Shown piece after piece: positions 9,391 through 20,700 of a stretch of 64,000 nt of DNA. The translations under genes and the position numbers were made by a program. Source of the stretch: Chalciporus piperatus (lineage: Eukaryota > Basidiomycota > Agaricomycetes > Boletales > Boletaceae); contig JBBPTG010000008.1 in the NCBI GenBank assembly GCA_038093975.1, positions 1 through 64,000 on the forward strand. The letters are read 5' to 3'. Under the pieces are notes generated by a model, which searched no databases, was not told the origin of the DNA, and saw only the letters and a list, made by a program, of their open reading frames with translations. Positions within the stretch are counted from its first letter, which is position 1. The number at the start of each line of letters is the position of its first letter.

Positions 9391-12300
9391 TTAGTTACGC
9401 TTCTGGATGGCCGCCTCGCCGACATACTCGTCGAACCACCTGAAGACTTCATAGTGCCACTTCAAGCCGTTACCGACGTTGAGGACCCAGTGGTTTTCAT
9501 CAGGGAAAATGACCAGACGACTGGGGACCTCAAGTCTATCGCAAATCGTGAGCGGCGATGCCGAGTAGAATAGGTGGAGAAAAGAACACGTACTGTTGCA
9601 AAGCGTGCCATACGGCAATACCGTCGCCTTCGGGAAGACGGTAATCTTTGCTTCCGTGGATGACCAGCTCAGGTGTCGACCATTTGCTCACGGTATATGC
9701 GGGGCTGAATCTGTGTCATTGCGCAAGCAGCGTCAGCGTCGATCAATGTCAGCGCTTTGAAAACGAGACCCGAGTCTGTACATACTTGCGAGAGTTCTCA
9801 AAGGCTTTGGGCTCCCATGGGCGTCCTCCCCACTCGTGGTTGAACTATATGGTTTGATATCAGACATGATGAATGGATTCGTAGGAACATAGTGAATGAC
9901 GCACGAAGAAGAGCTCATCAGTTGCATACCCATTGTAGGTGGTATCGAAGACCTAATGAAACGTGAACATCGAACACAACGGCGGGGACACTGAAAAGCT
10001 CACTCCATCGTGGCACACCAAGGCCTTGAAGCCGAAGCCGAACTCGGGATTTCCTTGGATCCAGCTAGAGACGTCCACCTCGTAAGCAAGCATAAATGAA
10101 AGAAAGTAGGTACCACATACTTGATGGCATAACCTCCATAACTTGCGCCAGCAGCAACTGCACGGTCTGCATCGATCTAGCCCGAAATTTGTCAGGGATT
10201 TTATGGAGAGGAGAGTGACAGCAACGATTTACTTGTGGGTAGTTTTCTAGAACGTACTTCCAGCCATTCTTGAGATCTACGAAGGGCTTTCCTCCCCAGT
10301 CTTCCTTGATTCCCTCGGTCAAGTCTGTAAAAAAAGATGAGATCGCCAAGGTGAGGTGTGAACTTAGATGTACATACTCTGGCCGAAGGAAGTAGAGCCG
10401 GTGGGGTTGATCGCAACGACGACGTAACCCTGGTTTGCGAACACTAACAAACATTGAACTCCGTGCACAGTCTGAGCAGCTACTTCTCGATCACTTACCG
10501 TTAGGGTTCCAGCGCGTCGACCAGGAATCAGCCCAGCATGACTCGGGACCTAGATTGGATGCATCAGCCACCTCGCGAATCCTTTCACCACAAAAATAGT
10601 CTAACCGCCGTGAATGAGCATAACGACAGGCCACTTCTTCACGTCCGTTGATTTGTAGCCAGGGGGAGTAAAGAGCCATCCGTGGATGTCCTGCAACGCA
10701 CCCTTGAACCAGAACTCCTCACCAGGGTGTAGATGTTTGCCCTGGAGGGAAGCAGAAGAGAAGTTTGTGATCTGAGTAAGCTCGGGAGTGGAAATTGTCG
10801 ACGCTTGGCTCAGGATGTCCGCTTGGACACGCTGGATGTTGCTTAGCACACATGCGTCATTGGGGGATGTGAGCGAGGACATGGCAAAGAGGAGACGACC
10901 GTTGGTAAGGACTTGGACGCCTGAAACAGAGTGCGTGCTCGTCAAAGCAACGGGAGTGGCATATGGAGCTGCGAGCTGAGGATGCGCGGTAGATTCACTT
11001 GGAGTTGGTGGAACTGGAAGGGTGAATATTTTGACCCTAGCGATATCTTCGGCGGTGAAGTAGATGAAATCGCCGTTTTCCGAGAACTATGGTTATCGTT
11101 CTTTCTGGGTCGGTGAAGGACATCAGACTTTACGTACCGCCAAAGCATTCGGTGAACGGTCCCAGTTTTGGGTGATGGTGAAACTGACCCCCTTGGCGAG
11201 GTCACGAATGACAATCTTGGCCCTAAATTCAAGATGAAATCGTCAAAGAAACGAATGTACGAATAAAGTGACCGACCTGTCTGATTCGTGGCCGTCTTCA
11301 TCGAGTTGAATCCATGCGACCTTGGTGCCCTGGCGGTTGAATGCGGGAGCACGAGTTGCACCATGCACGCCAGAAGTAAGCTCTACAAGGCTGGACCCGT
11401 CGAATTTTACGAGGTAGATCTGAGGCAGAGTCGGTGAGACGATGAAATGACAAAAGGGAGCCGCACGTTTTGCTTCGTGTGAGTAGCCTTTGGAAGTTTG
11501 GGGTCCTTTGCAGTGAAGATAATTTGACTGTCAGAAATGTCGAAATCGTCTGTGCCACCGAAAGGTTCGACGGGGGAACTCTGAATGGTAGGTTGATGAG
11601 TAAAGTGGGCATCTCGTCATAGTAGTAAAGATATCTACCAGATCAGTGCCCTTGAGGGTGTTGATAAAGTCGTCTCCAAAGACGAATTTTCCTTGATCCT
11701 TGGATTCCTCAGACTTGGATAGACGTACGGTGAAAAGAGACTTGTGTTTGAGACCGACCCAAGTGTCCCATTGTCGCTCAAAGTCTTTGTCGTACACATA
11801 CGCGGTATTTCCACGGTTTTCGTACTTTTCGTCGTTTTCTTTTACTGCTTTCAAATCTCCATCTGCGTGAACATATGCAGAGAAGACGAGCACGCCAGCA
11901 GAGTACGAGTAGCGGAAGTCTGCGGCGGTGGTAACGGGGAAAGATCCGATGGAGACAGACTCGCCGGTACTGATAGAGCCCTCAGAGAAGGTGAGTGGGA
12001 TGACGAACAATTCCTGTTTCCTCTCCTTCTCTGCACCTGTTTCGACGATGTGAGCGATTGTACGCGAGTCAAGCCAGAATGCGTCCCCGCCGTCGGGGAG
12101 AGGAAGATCATAAGGCTGCGATCCAGCTTCCACAGGAGTTATGGTGAGGGACTTGTGGGTTCTATATCAATTGTGATCGGTTTGGAGTACGTGGAGGTCG
12201 CGATTGCCGTACTTACTTGCGATCATCGAAAGTGTACTTGCTGACTGGTATCAACGCCAGGTCACCCGCGGGGTTTGGGAGTGGTGCACCCGGCCTGGGG

Positions 12301-12461
12301 ACGGTGAGCATGTCCTGTGGGGAGAGGACATCGGATGAGGCCTTGAAGGCAAACTCGTTGGACATCTGTAACGCTTGGAAGGGGGAAGTCGGAGGAGCGA
12401 AAGGCTGCTGGACAGAAATGCCCAAAAGACCTAGAGCAGCCTGAGCGCCGGGCAACCACAT
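9391..12461 (-). CDS. dipeptidyl-peptidase 5-like secreted serine peptidase (S9C)
   Basis: Family S9 peptidases pair a beta-propeller with an alpha/beta-hydrolase domain; DPP5 releases X-Ala type dipeptides and is secreted in many fungi. The N-terminus (MWLPGAQAALGLLGISVQQ) could be a weak signal peptide. A propeller follows with ARGDLALIPVSKYTF-like and TRAPAFNRQGTKVAWIQLD segments. The hydrolase domain has KKWPVVMLIHGG, nucleophile GASYGGYAIK (Ser codon 10141-10143), acid HGSKDYRLPEGDG (Asp 9644-9646) and His in FPDENHWVLN (9490-9492). All triad residues are present. More than ten introns. A start 63 codons upstream (12650) is open but gives a less typical N-terminus, so the start is tentative. 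Confidence 0.88.
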
Positions 12462-12664
12462 ACCGACTCGGATAAAGACGATATCGATGGCAGGCCTTGA
12501 ATATATTGGTATGGATTTCTGAACCCACACAAATAGCAACGAGCATGCGGTCGTTTGCTTGATGCGTGCAACAAGGCACAAGGACCACCTGGCGAGCACG
12601 TCAAGAGTGATCGGTAATAAGAACAATCGCAGTACCCAGTGGGTGTTCAACTTCTAGTACTCTC

Positions 12665-13633
12665 CTACTCATCCTCCATCTCCTCGTCCTCTTCTCCCAC
12701 CGTTTGCTCTTCTGCAGACACACCACCACCTTCTATCAGCGTAACCAGTCCCGTCGCCGAATCCCACCGTGCTTTCAGTTCTACTTTGAACACGACCATC
12801 TTTTCTCCAATGAGCTTCAGCAGCTGTGCCTGTTCGCTCGTGACGGGTTTGCCTTTTTCGCATAGTTTATGCGGTGCTTCTAGCGTTGGCACACCTCTCT
12901 TCAGCGTCGTAGATAGCCCCAATTTACGCAGTTGAGACTCTTCATTGTGTGGGAAAGGTTCAGGAGGGTCCGAGTACACTCGCATCACAGGACCAGCGGG
13001 AAGTATCACTGTCCGGCTGGCGGGGTTGCCTGCCCGCGCAAAATCGGGTTGTTTGAAATCATCGAACCACTCGATCACTTCCTGTGGCTCTGTGTCGGTA
13101 AATAACAACCCGACCTGGCCTTTTATTTGCTGTGGATCAATGGTGCTGAGTTGGAAGTGCGAATCGACGCGGATCGACACATACCTCCGCAAGCTTATGT
13201 ATTCCTGGCCTGTGCTCCTCCGCTGGTGTGTTTCCAAGGGCTTTCGCCATCACTGCAGCCCTGCCAAAGAATATCCGTGCTGAACTGTGATCGCATCAAA
13301 AGTTGTCAGACCGGCACAAATAGCAATGAGCTATCTACTTACTCTCTCCATAGATTTCGGACGGTTTTTAGATGTGTGTTTCTCATCGCACCCACTTCGA
13401 AAAGCCAGCAATACTTCCATTTTTCTGCATTTTGTTGAATCTGACCATGTTCGTCACTGGAATGATGAGAGCGATCGACTGAATGTTGCGTACCTCTGTC
13501 AACAGTGCATTTTTGTGCTCTCTGGTCTTTTTCGAGACCTTTGTGAGTGATACTAGTGGTGTATGTTATTTCGCGACGGCCAGTCGTACAATCTGTTGGT
13601 CTTACCGAGTTTTGCGCGTCTTGACTTTGGCAT
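12665..13633 (-). CDS. MRT4: Mrt4-like ribosome assembly factor (P0/L10-like)
   Basis: Mrt4 occupies the P0 site on pre-60S ribosomes and is exchanged for P0 late in maturation. The first exon reads MPKSRRAKL, followed by SLTKVSKKTREHKNAL, then NAEKWKYCWLFEVGAMRNTH, GQVGLLFTDTEPQEVIEWF and DFARAGNPASRTVILPAGPV, the L10/P0-like core. The tail is acidic (EEDEEMEDE). Several introns lie in the 5' half. The start lies 72 bp from the divergent deoxyhypusine hydroxylase start, so the two translation-related genes probably share a promoter. Exon edges around 13240-13600 are approximate. Confidence 0.9.
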
Positions 13634-13705
13634 GGTAGGCTCGAGGAGGAGTTGATTCCAAGTCCGCTCGCGTTATCACTCTTGCCTTGCTCTTGCCTCC
13701 TCGTG

Positions 13706-14982
13706 ATGAAAATCTCACAAGCTGAACTCAACTCACTCGAGGCCGCCCTCCTCAACACCTCCGGAAAAGTCGCCCTTCACGACAGATTCAGAGCCCTATT
13801 TGCCCTCAAATCTCTCAAAACCGATGGTGCAGTTACCATCATATCCAGTGGTATGTCGTACGATTATTCACGGAAACCCATCTCAATCTAATCTACGCGT
13901 CGAAAGCCTTTAACGATCCTTCCGCCTTGCTAAAGCATGAGCTGGCGTATTGTCTCGGACAAATGAGACTGGAGTCTGCTCTACCCAAGCTCGAGGAAGT
14001 TTTGGGCAAGAAGGACGAAGATCCTATGGTTCGGCACGAGGTATATATGCTCACTCGTCTTCTTTCTTCGAATGGGATCTCTGACAACCACACGGGACAG
14101 GCAGCCGAGGCAATGGGCGCCATTTCTTCGACGAAATCAACCCCGATCCTCCAGCACTACCTCAACAACGATCCCGATCAAAGTGTGCGTGAGACTTGTG
14201 AGATCGCTCTGGCAAAGATCGAATGGGATAACTCGGAGGAGGGGAAGAAACATCTTGAAGTTAGAGAGTCTCCTGATACCACGCTGCAAGTTTGTCCATT
14301 TTAACCTCTTCTGTTCTGACGTGTGTCTATGATATAGGACATATGCCTCGATTGACCCTGCTCCACCGACTTCTCGTCTCTTGTCGGGACAACCTAAATC
14401 TGACGACCTAACCGAATCATCTATAGCGTCACTCAAGGAAACGCTGCTAAACACAAAGCTGCCGCTTTTCGACAGATATCGGGCGATGTTTGCTCTGCGT
14501 AATATAGGCACACCAGCCGCGGTGGACGCACTCGCGGCCGGTTTTTCCGACAGTAGCGCTCTTTTCAAGTCAGCGATCTATCCGTTCAGCATGTCGTTGT
14601 GCTCAACGTTCCACAGACATGAAATTGCATTCGTCTTTGGCCAGCTGTTATCGGGCCACTCAGTTCCATCACTGCTCAAGGTTCTGCGGGATACGAACGA
14701 GTGTGACATGGTGCGACACGAAGCAGCAGAGGCTCTGGGTGGTATTGCTACGCCAGAAATTCTTCCTCACCTCAAGGAGTGGATGACGCGGGACGATTCG
14801 CCCACTGTTGTCCGTGAAAGCTGTCAAGTTGCGATCGACATGTGGGAGGTACGTGTAACTTCATCGTAAGACGCACTTCATCTCGCTAACCATGGTCTCA
14901 AACGTAGTATGAAAACTCTGGCGAGTTCCAATATGCGAACACGCTAGAAAATGTGCACAGTGCTGAAGTCGTGGCTGCATGA
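13706..14982 (+). CDS. LIA1: deoxyhypusine hydroxylase (HEAT-repeat di-iron enzyme)
   Basis: This enzyme hydroxylates deoxyhypusine on eIF5A, the last step of hypusine formation, using a di-iron centre held by His-Glu pairs in HEAT-like repeats. All four pairs are visible: LLKHELAYCLG, MVRHEAAEAMG, HEIAFVFGQL and MVRHEAAEALGG. Two-fold symmetry shows in the paired FRALFALK and YRAMFALRNIGTPAAVDAL blocks. Introns split the gene after several repeats, for example inside LFK/RHEIAF. The C-terminus is YENSGEFQYANTLENVHSAEVVAA. Length (about 300 residues) suits the family. Convergent with the CmcJ-like gene. Confidence 0.95.
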
Positions 14983-15085
14983 AGGCATTTGATGATAGGT
15001 CATTAACACAGACGTGTATTGCAAGGTGTAAGCATATATAGAATTCCGCATAGAAGAGTGCTCTGTGATGTAGATGAGAGGTAGT

Positions 15086-15160
15086 CGATACAAACGATAC
15101 AAATGATACAAACGATAAGTACAAATGATACAAGCGATACAAGCGAAACGATACAAATGA
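15086..15160. repeat. imperfect 9-bp microsatellite (GATACAAAY)
   Basis: Repeats of CGATACAAA / TGATACAAA / CGATACAAG run through this stretch with small interruptions. It lies in the convergent 3' region between deoxyhypusine hydroxylase and the CmcJ-like gene, so it may be in one or both 3' UTRs. Confidence 0.85.
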
Positions 15161-15190
15161 TGATGTAGCATTTGAATTCCAGACGCCTGT

Positions 15191-16143
15191 TTACTCGGTG
15201 TCGAACACCAAGGCCCTGACCTCGATGGACTGCCTATAGGGGGCATCTGGAGGACTAGTGTTGTCCTTGAATGCCGAGTGAGGTGTCAAGCGGGCCTTGT
15301 CGACATCAGAGTCGAAGCACTTGATCAGTGTGACTTCTTCCGGTGTCTGGTCGGACAAGTAATACCACCTGTGCGCAGGGTTGTACTTGACGCTGAAGGT
15401 AGAACCCTCCCTGTCGCGATAGATATGACGAGTGGAGACCAAATCAGTCTCGGGATCGATAGAGCGGTAGTCAGCCACTGCAAGGGGGTTGTGCGCGACA
15501 GGGTTAGCAATAGGCCTAGGCGACACTAGATCAGCAGGGGTGCGAGAGGATGAGACGCCGGGACTGACCTCCAGACATTGATGATGCGGTAGCGACCCTT
15601 CAAGAGACGTTCAGCCTCATCTCCGAGGTGATACTTGACACGCTGAGCTGCAGCGACGAATGTTTGGTCAACATGCGCACGTTGCTGAGATAAGGAAAGA
15701 AGTAAGTATATCACACAAGCATCCTGGTACAACTGTTCACTCACGACTGGGCCACGAAGAGGGGCCTTGGAAGGTGCTGTCTGACCGACGGCACTTCTCC
15801 TGACGGTGTGGTCGAAGATGAAGACGCTCTTCGCTCCCGCGTACTTCTTGAGGATTTCCTCAACCTCAGCATAGTATGCTGTCTTGATTTGCTCCTCATC
15901 AACAAAGTCCTTCTCGACGCTCGGGTGCTTGATGAATTGGAACCCGCTGACGTCGAGACCCAAGGTGGCTTCCTTGCCTCTAGCATCGTGGACGACGGCA
16001 GGACGAGTGTCCTCGCCGATGTTGGACTTTGGTACACCTGCGGGAGGTTCGTCGACGTAGTTGTAAGGGGGCTGGTTGTCTAATGGAGTATAGTAGTTGA
16101 ACGTCGTCTGGACGTCACGGGGAGCGAGGGCTGCGACGGTCAT
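15191..16143 (-). CDS. CmcJ/NvfI/AsaB-family oxidoreductase
   Basis: The family includes the cephamycin CmcJ subunit, AsaB and GA4-desaturase-like enzymes, mostly linked to fungal secondary metabolism. The protein starts MTVAALAPRDVQTTFNYYTP, then KSVFIFDHTVRRS, AHVDQTFVAAAQRV, GRYRIINVWR, NPLAVADYRSIDPETDLV and RWYYLSDQTPEEVTLIKCFD, which is the family layout. The H-x-D of AHVDQT suggests Fe(II)/2-oxoglutarate-type metal binding, but this is inferred. Two introns lie near 15510-15570 and 15675-15745. No scaffold enzyme for a biosynthetic cluster is nearby, so the substrate cannot be inferred from context. Confidence 0.85.
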
Positions 16144-16889
16144 GATTATTTCCGTTTAGTAGGGTTGACCCAGTGAGTGTGATTCGAGGGAAGTTGAACT
16201 GAAGTCATTGGGGAGAAGATGACCAGGCTTTTATAGAGCATCCTGGGTGAACTTTGTCACTCCAGGGATGCTGCTTGGTAATAGAATGAATGCGAAACTT
16301 GCGAACTTCTGTCGCAAGACCGGGGTCAGGTGGCGTGCTGCAGTCGAAGGAATAGGTTGGCTGACTTACTCCCTTCTCAACACCATTCGGGCTTAGGCAG
16401 CGAGTGTGTCATCATGTTTCTGACATATGAATACAGTCAGGTAATCGACAAGAGAGACAAACCCTGCAAGTGAAATCTCTCTCGTGTAGAATATTAACTT
16501 TTGAGTGGTTCATAATTAGAACAGGATTTGAAGGTCATTAGAGATCCGGTGACTCTGTACATGGATGAGGACAACATGCTGACAATAAGTAAATGTGGGC
16601 AACTGTTGAATGAATCGACAAGAGCCTCGGAGGAACAAACTCACTATAAGGAGCAGTACGTACTTGGTCAAGGCCTAATGCTGTCGATCAGCTGTCAGCG
16701 CATCATTTACCTCGACTTGCCGGCCTCGAGGCAGGTTCGCAAGTTCACTTTTACCTACATCTGCAGCAAGCTCGATCCTTCGTGTGTTGCACATAATAAA
16801 GTCGCTGGCTGCCCTTCTTCTCCACCCCCTCCGTCAGTCTGTAACCTTTGTGATATCTCTACATCGACATCCTCCTGGTTAATTTGAAG
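16144..16889. other. divergent intergenic region, CmcJ-like gene / p34-like gene
   Basis: About 745 bp with no convincing gene. An open frame at 16528-16887 has no recognisable motif and no codon pattern like its neighbours. It should hold promoters for both flanking genes. Confidence 0.4.
16228..16235 (-). promoter_or_regulatory. TATA box of the CmcJ-like gene
   Basis: TATAAAAG on the minus strand, about 85-92 bp upstream of the ATG at 16143, the right place for a core promoter with a short 5' UTR. Such a clear TATA box stands out in this window and fits an inducible rather than housekeeping gene. Confidence 0.6.
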
Positions 16890-18524
16890 ATGATGGAGAG
16901 CGATGAGTGTTCCATTCTCGCAATTGCATCGTCAAGTCAGACAGCCATTGCACTCATCCGAAGCACGATGTTCTCCCTCCCACCGTGGGTCCTCGCTGAT
17001 GCGCGATTTCAGGACTCGTGAAAGATGGCGTCGTAGATCAAAATGCCTCTTCTGTGCCGTGGACGATCACGAACAAGTACTACACCGCCGACGTGAAATT
17101 CGTCGTCCACCAACTGTCCTCGTGGGTGTTGAGCGAGGAACAGCTCCTGTCCCCTGCCATTCTATTTGTCTGGATCGGAGGAGAGGTGTGTTCGTCTGAC
17201 CCGTCGGAACCCATCGTCTTCAACTAATCCTCTGAAGCCTTACCAGGAGCAAATACGCAAGCTTTCTGAACAGATTTCACAACAAGAGTTCGAAGTCGCT
17301 CTTGCCATCAGACTTCCCCCAGCAGACCCATCTCCTCATGTCGAGAATGAAGACGAGCAGGACATCGATGCGTTCTTGTCGTCCAAAGGTTTCGAGTTCG
17401 TGGATGTAGTAGACTCGGATACATCTTTACCGGATCGAAGTGGTGAGGTCACCTTTTGATTTACCGTCTTCTGCGAACCCACTCAACTGACTATTTCGCC
17501 CTTAGGTATTCCCGGTGTTCCTCGAGTTATCGATGCGCTGAGCACAATCATCTGGCCATCGATGGTTCGCCAACCTACCAAGCGGGACACAGCGACGATG
17601 CCAAAGAATGCAACATCGGATGACTACGACAATCTCGTACAACTGGTTAGTCAAAAAGTATCCGGAGCCGACAAGGATCGTATGCGACGAGAGCTCGAGG
17701 AGCTTGAACGTTGGCTGGAGGAAGGCATGCCATCGAGTGATACGGACGCGCAACTTAGTGACGAGGATACAGACCTCTGGAGTACTGCCGTCAGCCCGGG
17801 AACCGCATCTCCCACCTCAAGCGGTTTCCTTGAAAGCTCTCGCCCTACAACTCCTAGGGCAGGTTTTGATGATGACTTCACCTCCTTCGTCTCGGCATCG
17901 CCTTCAGGTTCAGTCAATATCCCTAAGCGACCCTCGGAGAGTTCATCTTCCCCACAAAGGGAGGTGTCTCTCGCATCCACGAGTTTCAGCTCTACCTTCA
18001 GCTTCGACTCCACGTCGTCGGGCCGCTCGACTCCCACTTTAGATGACCACGCTACCATCGACACGAGTCACCTGGCGCCAGATGAAAGACCACTTGGCGT
18101 GTCTTACAAGTCCCTCGGTTCTGTGTCAGACTTTGGCGAGTTTGAAAAGGAGCCGTTCTATCAAGAACGAGCTAGCAATGAGGACGGCGACGAAGATATG
18201 CCATCCAAGGAAGAAATTGCGGAGACCTCGCGCAGGATTTTTGGGACCATGCCCATCTCAGTCTCTCTTTCGCAGGAACGAGGTTATCAGACCGAGCAGA
18301 CGTTGACCGCTCCCGGAGAGGAACCGTCGCCTGGTCAACGCAACGAAGAAGATATCGAGATGATGGATGCAGATCTTGAGCAGTTCGATATGCAGAGTGT
18401 TTTAGGTGCGCTTCAAGGACTGAAGGAGGAGATCGCGGGGATGCCGGACAAGGAAAGGAGGAAGGCTGCAGCAAGGGTAGCACTGGGGCTTGCCTATGGA
18501 CTAGACGACCAGCCACATTCTTAG
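16890..18524 (+). CDS. alpha/gamma-adaptin-binding protein p34 / Irc6-like
   Basis: p34-type proteins carry a Rab-like fold and bind clathrin adaptor complexes AP-1 and AP-2. The diagnostic stretch is SVPWTITNKYYTADVKFVV, followed by LLSPAILFVWIGGE. A linker with QDIDAFLSSKGFEFVDVVD comes next, as in p34, then GIPRVIDALSTIIWPSM-like sequence. The C-terminal region is long and Ser-rich, ending in an amphipathic helix (MQSVLGALQGLKEEIAGM). The start MMESDECSILAIASS joins the conserved part best through an intron beginning GTCAGACAG near 16936, which yields IASSRLVKDGVV. The N-terminal exon and start are tentative; the rest is firm. Confidence 0.8.
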
Positions 18525-18845
18525 GCGAGAGCTTATCTGCTCCCCGCGACCTTTGTAGGATTTGAATCACAGACACGCTACCTTCGTCTCTTCCTTCAGA
18601 GTTACTAGCATCTGGCGAATTGACATTACGATGAAGCACACATGTTGAACCCACTGATGAATGATATATGCGGTCTCAAAGACAGTCTTGACGTCGGCAG
18701 GCGAGCAGAGATTGTAGCAAAGTTCGAACGAGCGTCAGTTGTGATACTTTCGAGAACTTTCGTGCCTCATCTAGCTCAGCGAGTCTTAGGCTTAGCTCGA
18801 CCACAGCGGCAAGTCTGTTAGACACTGACATCGACGACCTGCACG
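18525..18845. other. short intergenic region before CDC37
   Basis: About 320 bp between tandem plus-strand genes. No gene or RNA seen. Confidence 0.4.
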
Positions 18846-20441
18846 ATGCCTCTCAACTACTCCAAGTGGGACCAGCTCGAGCTCTCAGACGACTCTGACA
18901 TTGAGGGCCATCCCAATGTCGACAAGCGCTCCCTCATCCGCTGGAAACAGCGCGACATACACGAGAAGCGCGAGGTTCGCAAGCACAAGATCGAGGCTCT
19001 CAAAGCTGAGATCGCGTGCAATAACGTCCTCGAGCCACGTCTCGTCAGGATCAAGGAGCGCATCGCTGGTGCACCGGGCACAGGGAGCGATGACCTTGCA
19101 GAGGATGCCAAAGTTGCAAAGTCACGCATCGGTCTTACTTTCTTTCAATATCTCGTCGAACGTCTGCAGACGGACCCTTCACCCGCTGCACCTTCTACCA
19201 ATGCAAAGGACCAGCCAACATATGATGCGATGGTCTTGTCGCTGCTTCTCCAGATCTACGGCGGCGTCAAATCGCTGCCCCAGGACGAACAGGAGAAAAG
19301 CATCCTCGACAGCATGCAGGAGCACATCACACAGCTAGGAGAACATACGCGCAAACTCCAGGCTGATCTTGAAGCAGAAACCACCGAACAGAAGAAGCAC
19401 ATCACCAGCGAGGACATCCATGAAGGTTGGGAGAGCAAGGTATTGCGCATTCCTCTCGCTTGCCCATGATACTGATCCTTACATGATGCCATGCAGTATG
19501 TTCCTCCTAAGCCTGCCCCACCCCCGATTAAGAACGCGATCACGGATTCAACTCCAAAGACGACCACCACGACTTACGAAGTACTCAACCCCGGCGCATC
19601 TTCCTCCCATGCTACCGGAACTCCTTCCGCCCCCACCGCAGGTGCTCCTAATGAGGAAGACGACGAACCAGAAGACCTGCCAGAGCTCACACCCTCGCTT
19701 GCCCGCTTCTCGCGCTTGCCCCTTTGGGAGTATGCTCAGTCCTTCTCCTTCATACAGAACAACCGCGACGTCATCGTCCCAGGCGCATCTGATGCTCTTC
19801 TTGTCGCTGCTTTCCAAGCACAGACAGATGGAAAAGCAGCGTACGCGAAACAATGTGTACACCAAAGCTTGCTTCTGCAATACTGCGACAAATTGGGCCG
19901 CGATGGAGTTAGGGTGTTCTTCCAGAAGTAGGTGATGTCTCTTCGAGGGATCACATCAGGACTTACATCCACTCATAGGATGATTACAGGCGATAAACGT
20001 GCCATCCCGATCTTTGTCAAAGATGTTGAAGACACATATGCTCATCTCGTTAAACGTGTGGCTGCTGCAGCCGCCGAAACCGCTGCCAGCTCCCAGAAAG
20101 AACAGATCCAGCTCGTTCCCGAGAACCCTGATTCTACCATTTCGTTCAATGTGCCCGACGGTCCTCCACCCGACGATCTCGTCCTCGAGGGCCCTGAAAC
20201 GGAGGACCTGGACGTCGAGGATGTACGCAAAGCACTGATGATGCGATGGACAGTCTTCGAAGGCTTCAGCGAAGAGCTCAAGGATGCACTGAGAGCGGGA
20301 ACCTTGGAGAGGGTGAACAAAGTGCTTGGGGAAATGGATGTAACGGATGCCGAGGACGTAGTCTCCAAGCTCGATTTAGTGGGCATAATGAGTTTCGTAG
20401 AAGGTGGTGTCAGAGATGAAACAGGAAAGGAGGAGGAGTGA
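18846..20441 (+). CDS. CDC37: Hsp90 co-chaperone Cdc37
   Basis: Cdc37 delivers protein kinases to Hsp90. The N-terminus MPLNYSKWDQLELSDDSDIE keeps the conserved kinase-binding start and the acidic CK2-type serine site near residue 14. It continues HPNVDKRSLIRWKQRDIHEK with a long coiled coil. The central domain has PLWEYAQSFSFIQNNRDVIV and the Hsp90-binding region contains FIKDVEDTYAHLVKRV-like sequence after an intron. The C-terminal helix domain is acidic. Two introns are evident, near 19438-19497 and 19931-19979. About 490 residues, usual for fungi. Confidence 0.95.
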
Positions 20442-20700
20442 AATTCTTAGGCCTGGATGAAACAGCATCAGAGTGTATTATAACACGTCCAGGATCCGTT
20501 GTACATCGTGTAGAACTACTGTGGACGTCGTGAACATCGTCGAGTTAGTGCTCTCGCTAGTTTGGACGGGGTCCGTGCGTGTGTGGCTATTCGGGGTCAT
20601 TCAGGGTCATCGAATTAATCTTCACTCCTTTGGAGCCCATTCCTCGTCAGCAACAACACTCTTCCTCGCCAACCACATCGTGCTCGACATTAGCAGATCA

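Noticed and set aside
16528..16887. 119-codon plus-strand frame before the p34-like gene
   Set aside because: No motif, and it cannot be joined in frame to the p34-like exons by any good splice site I could find.
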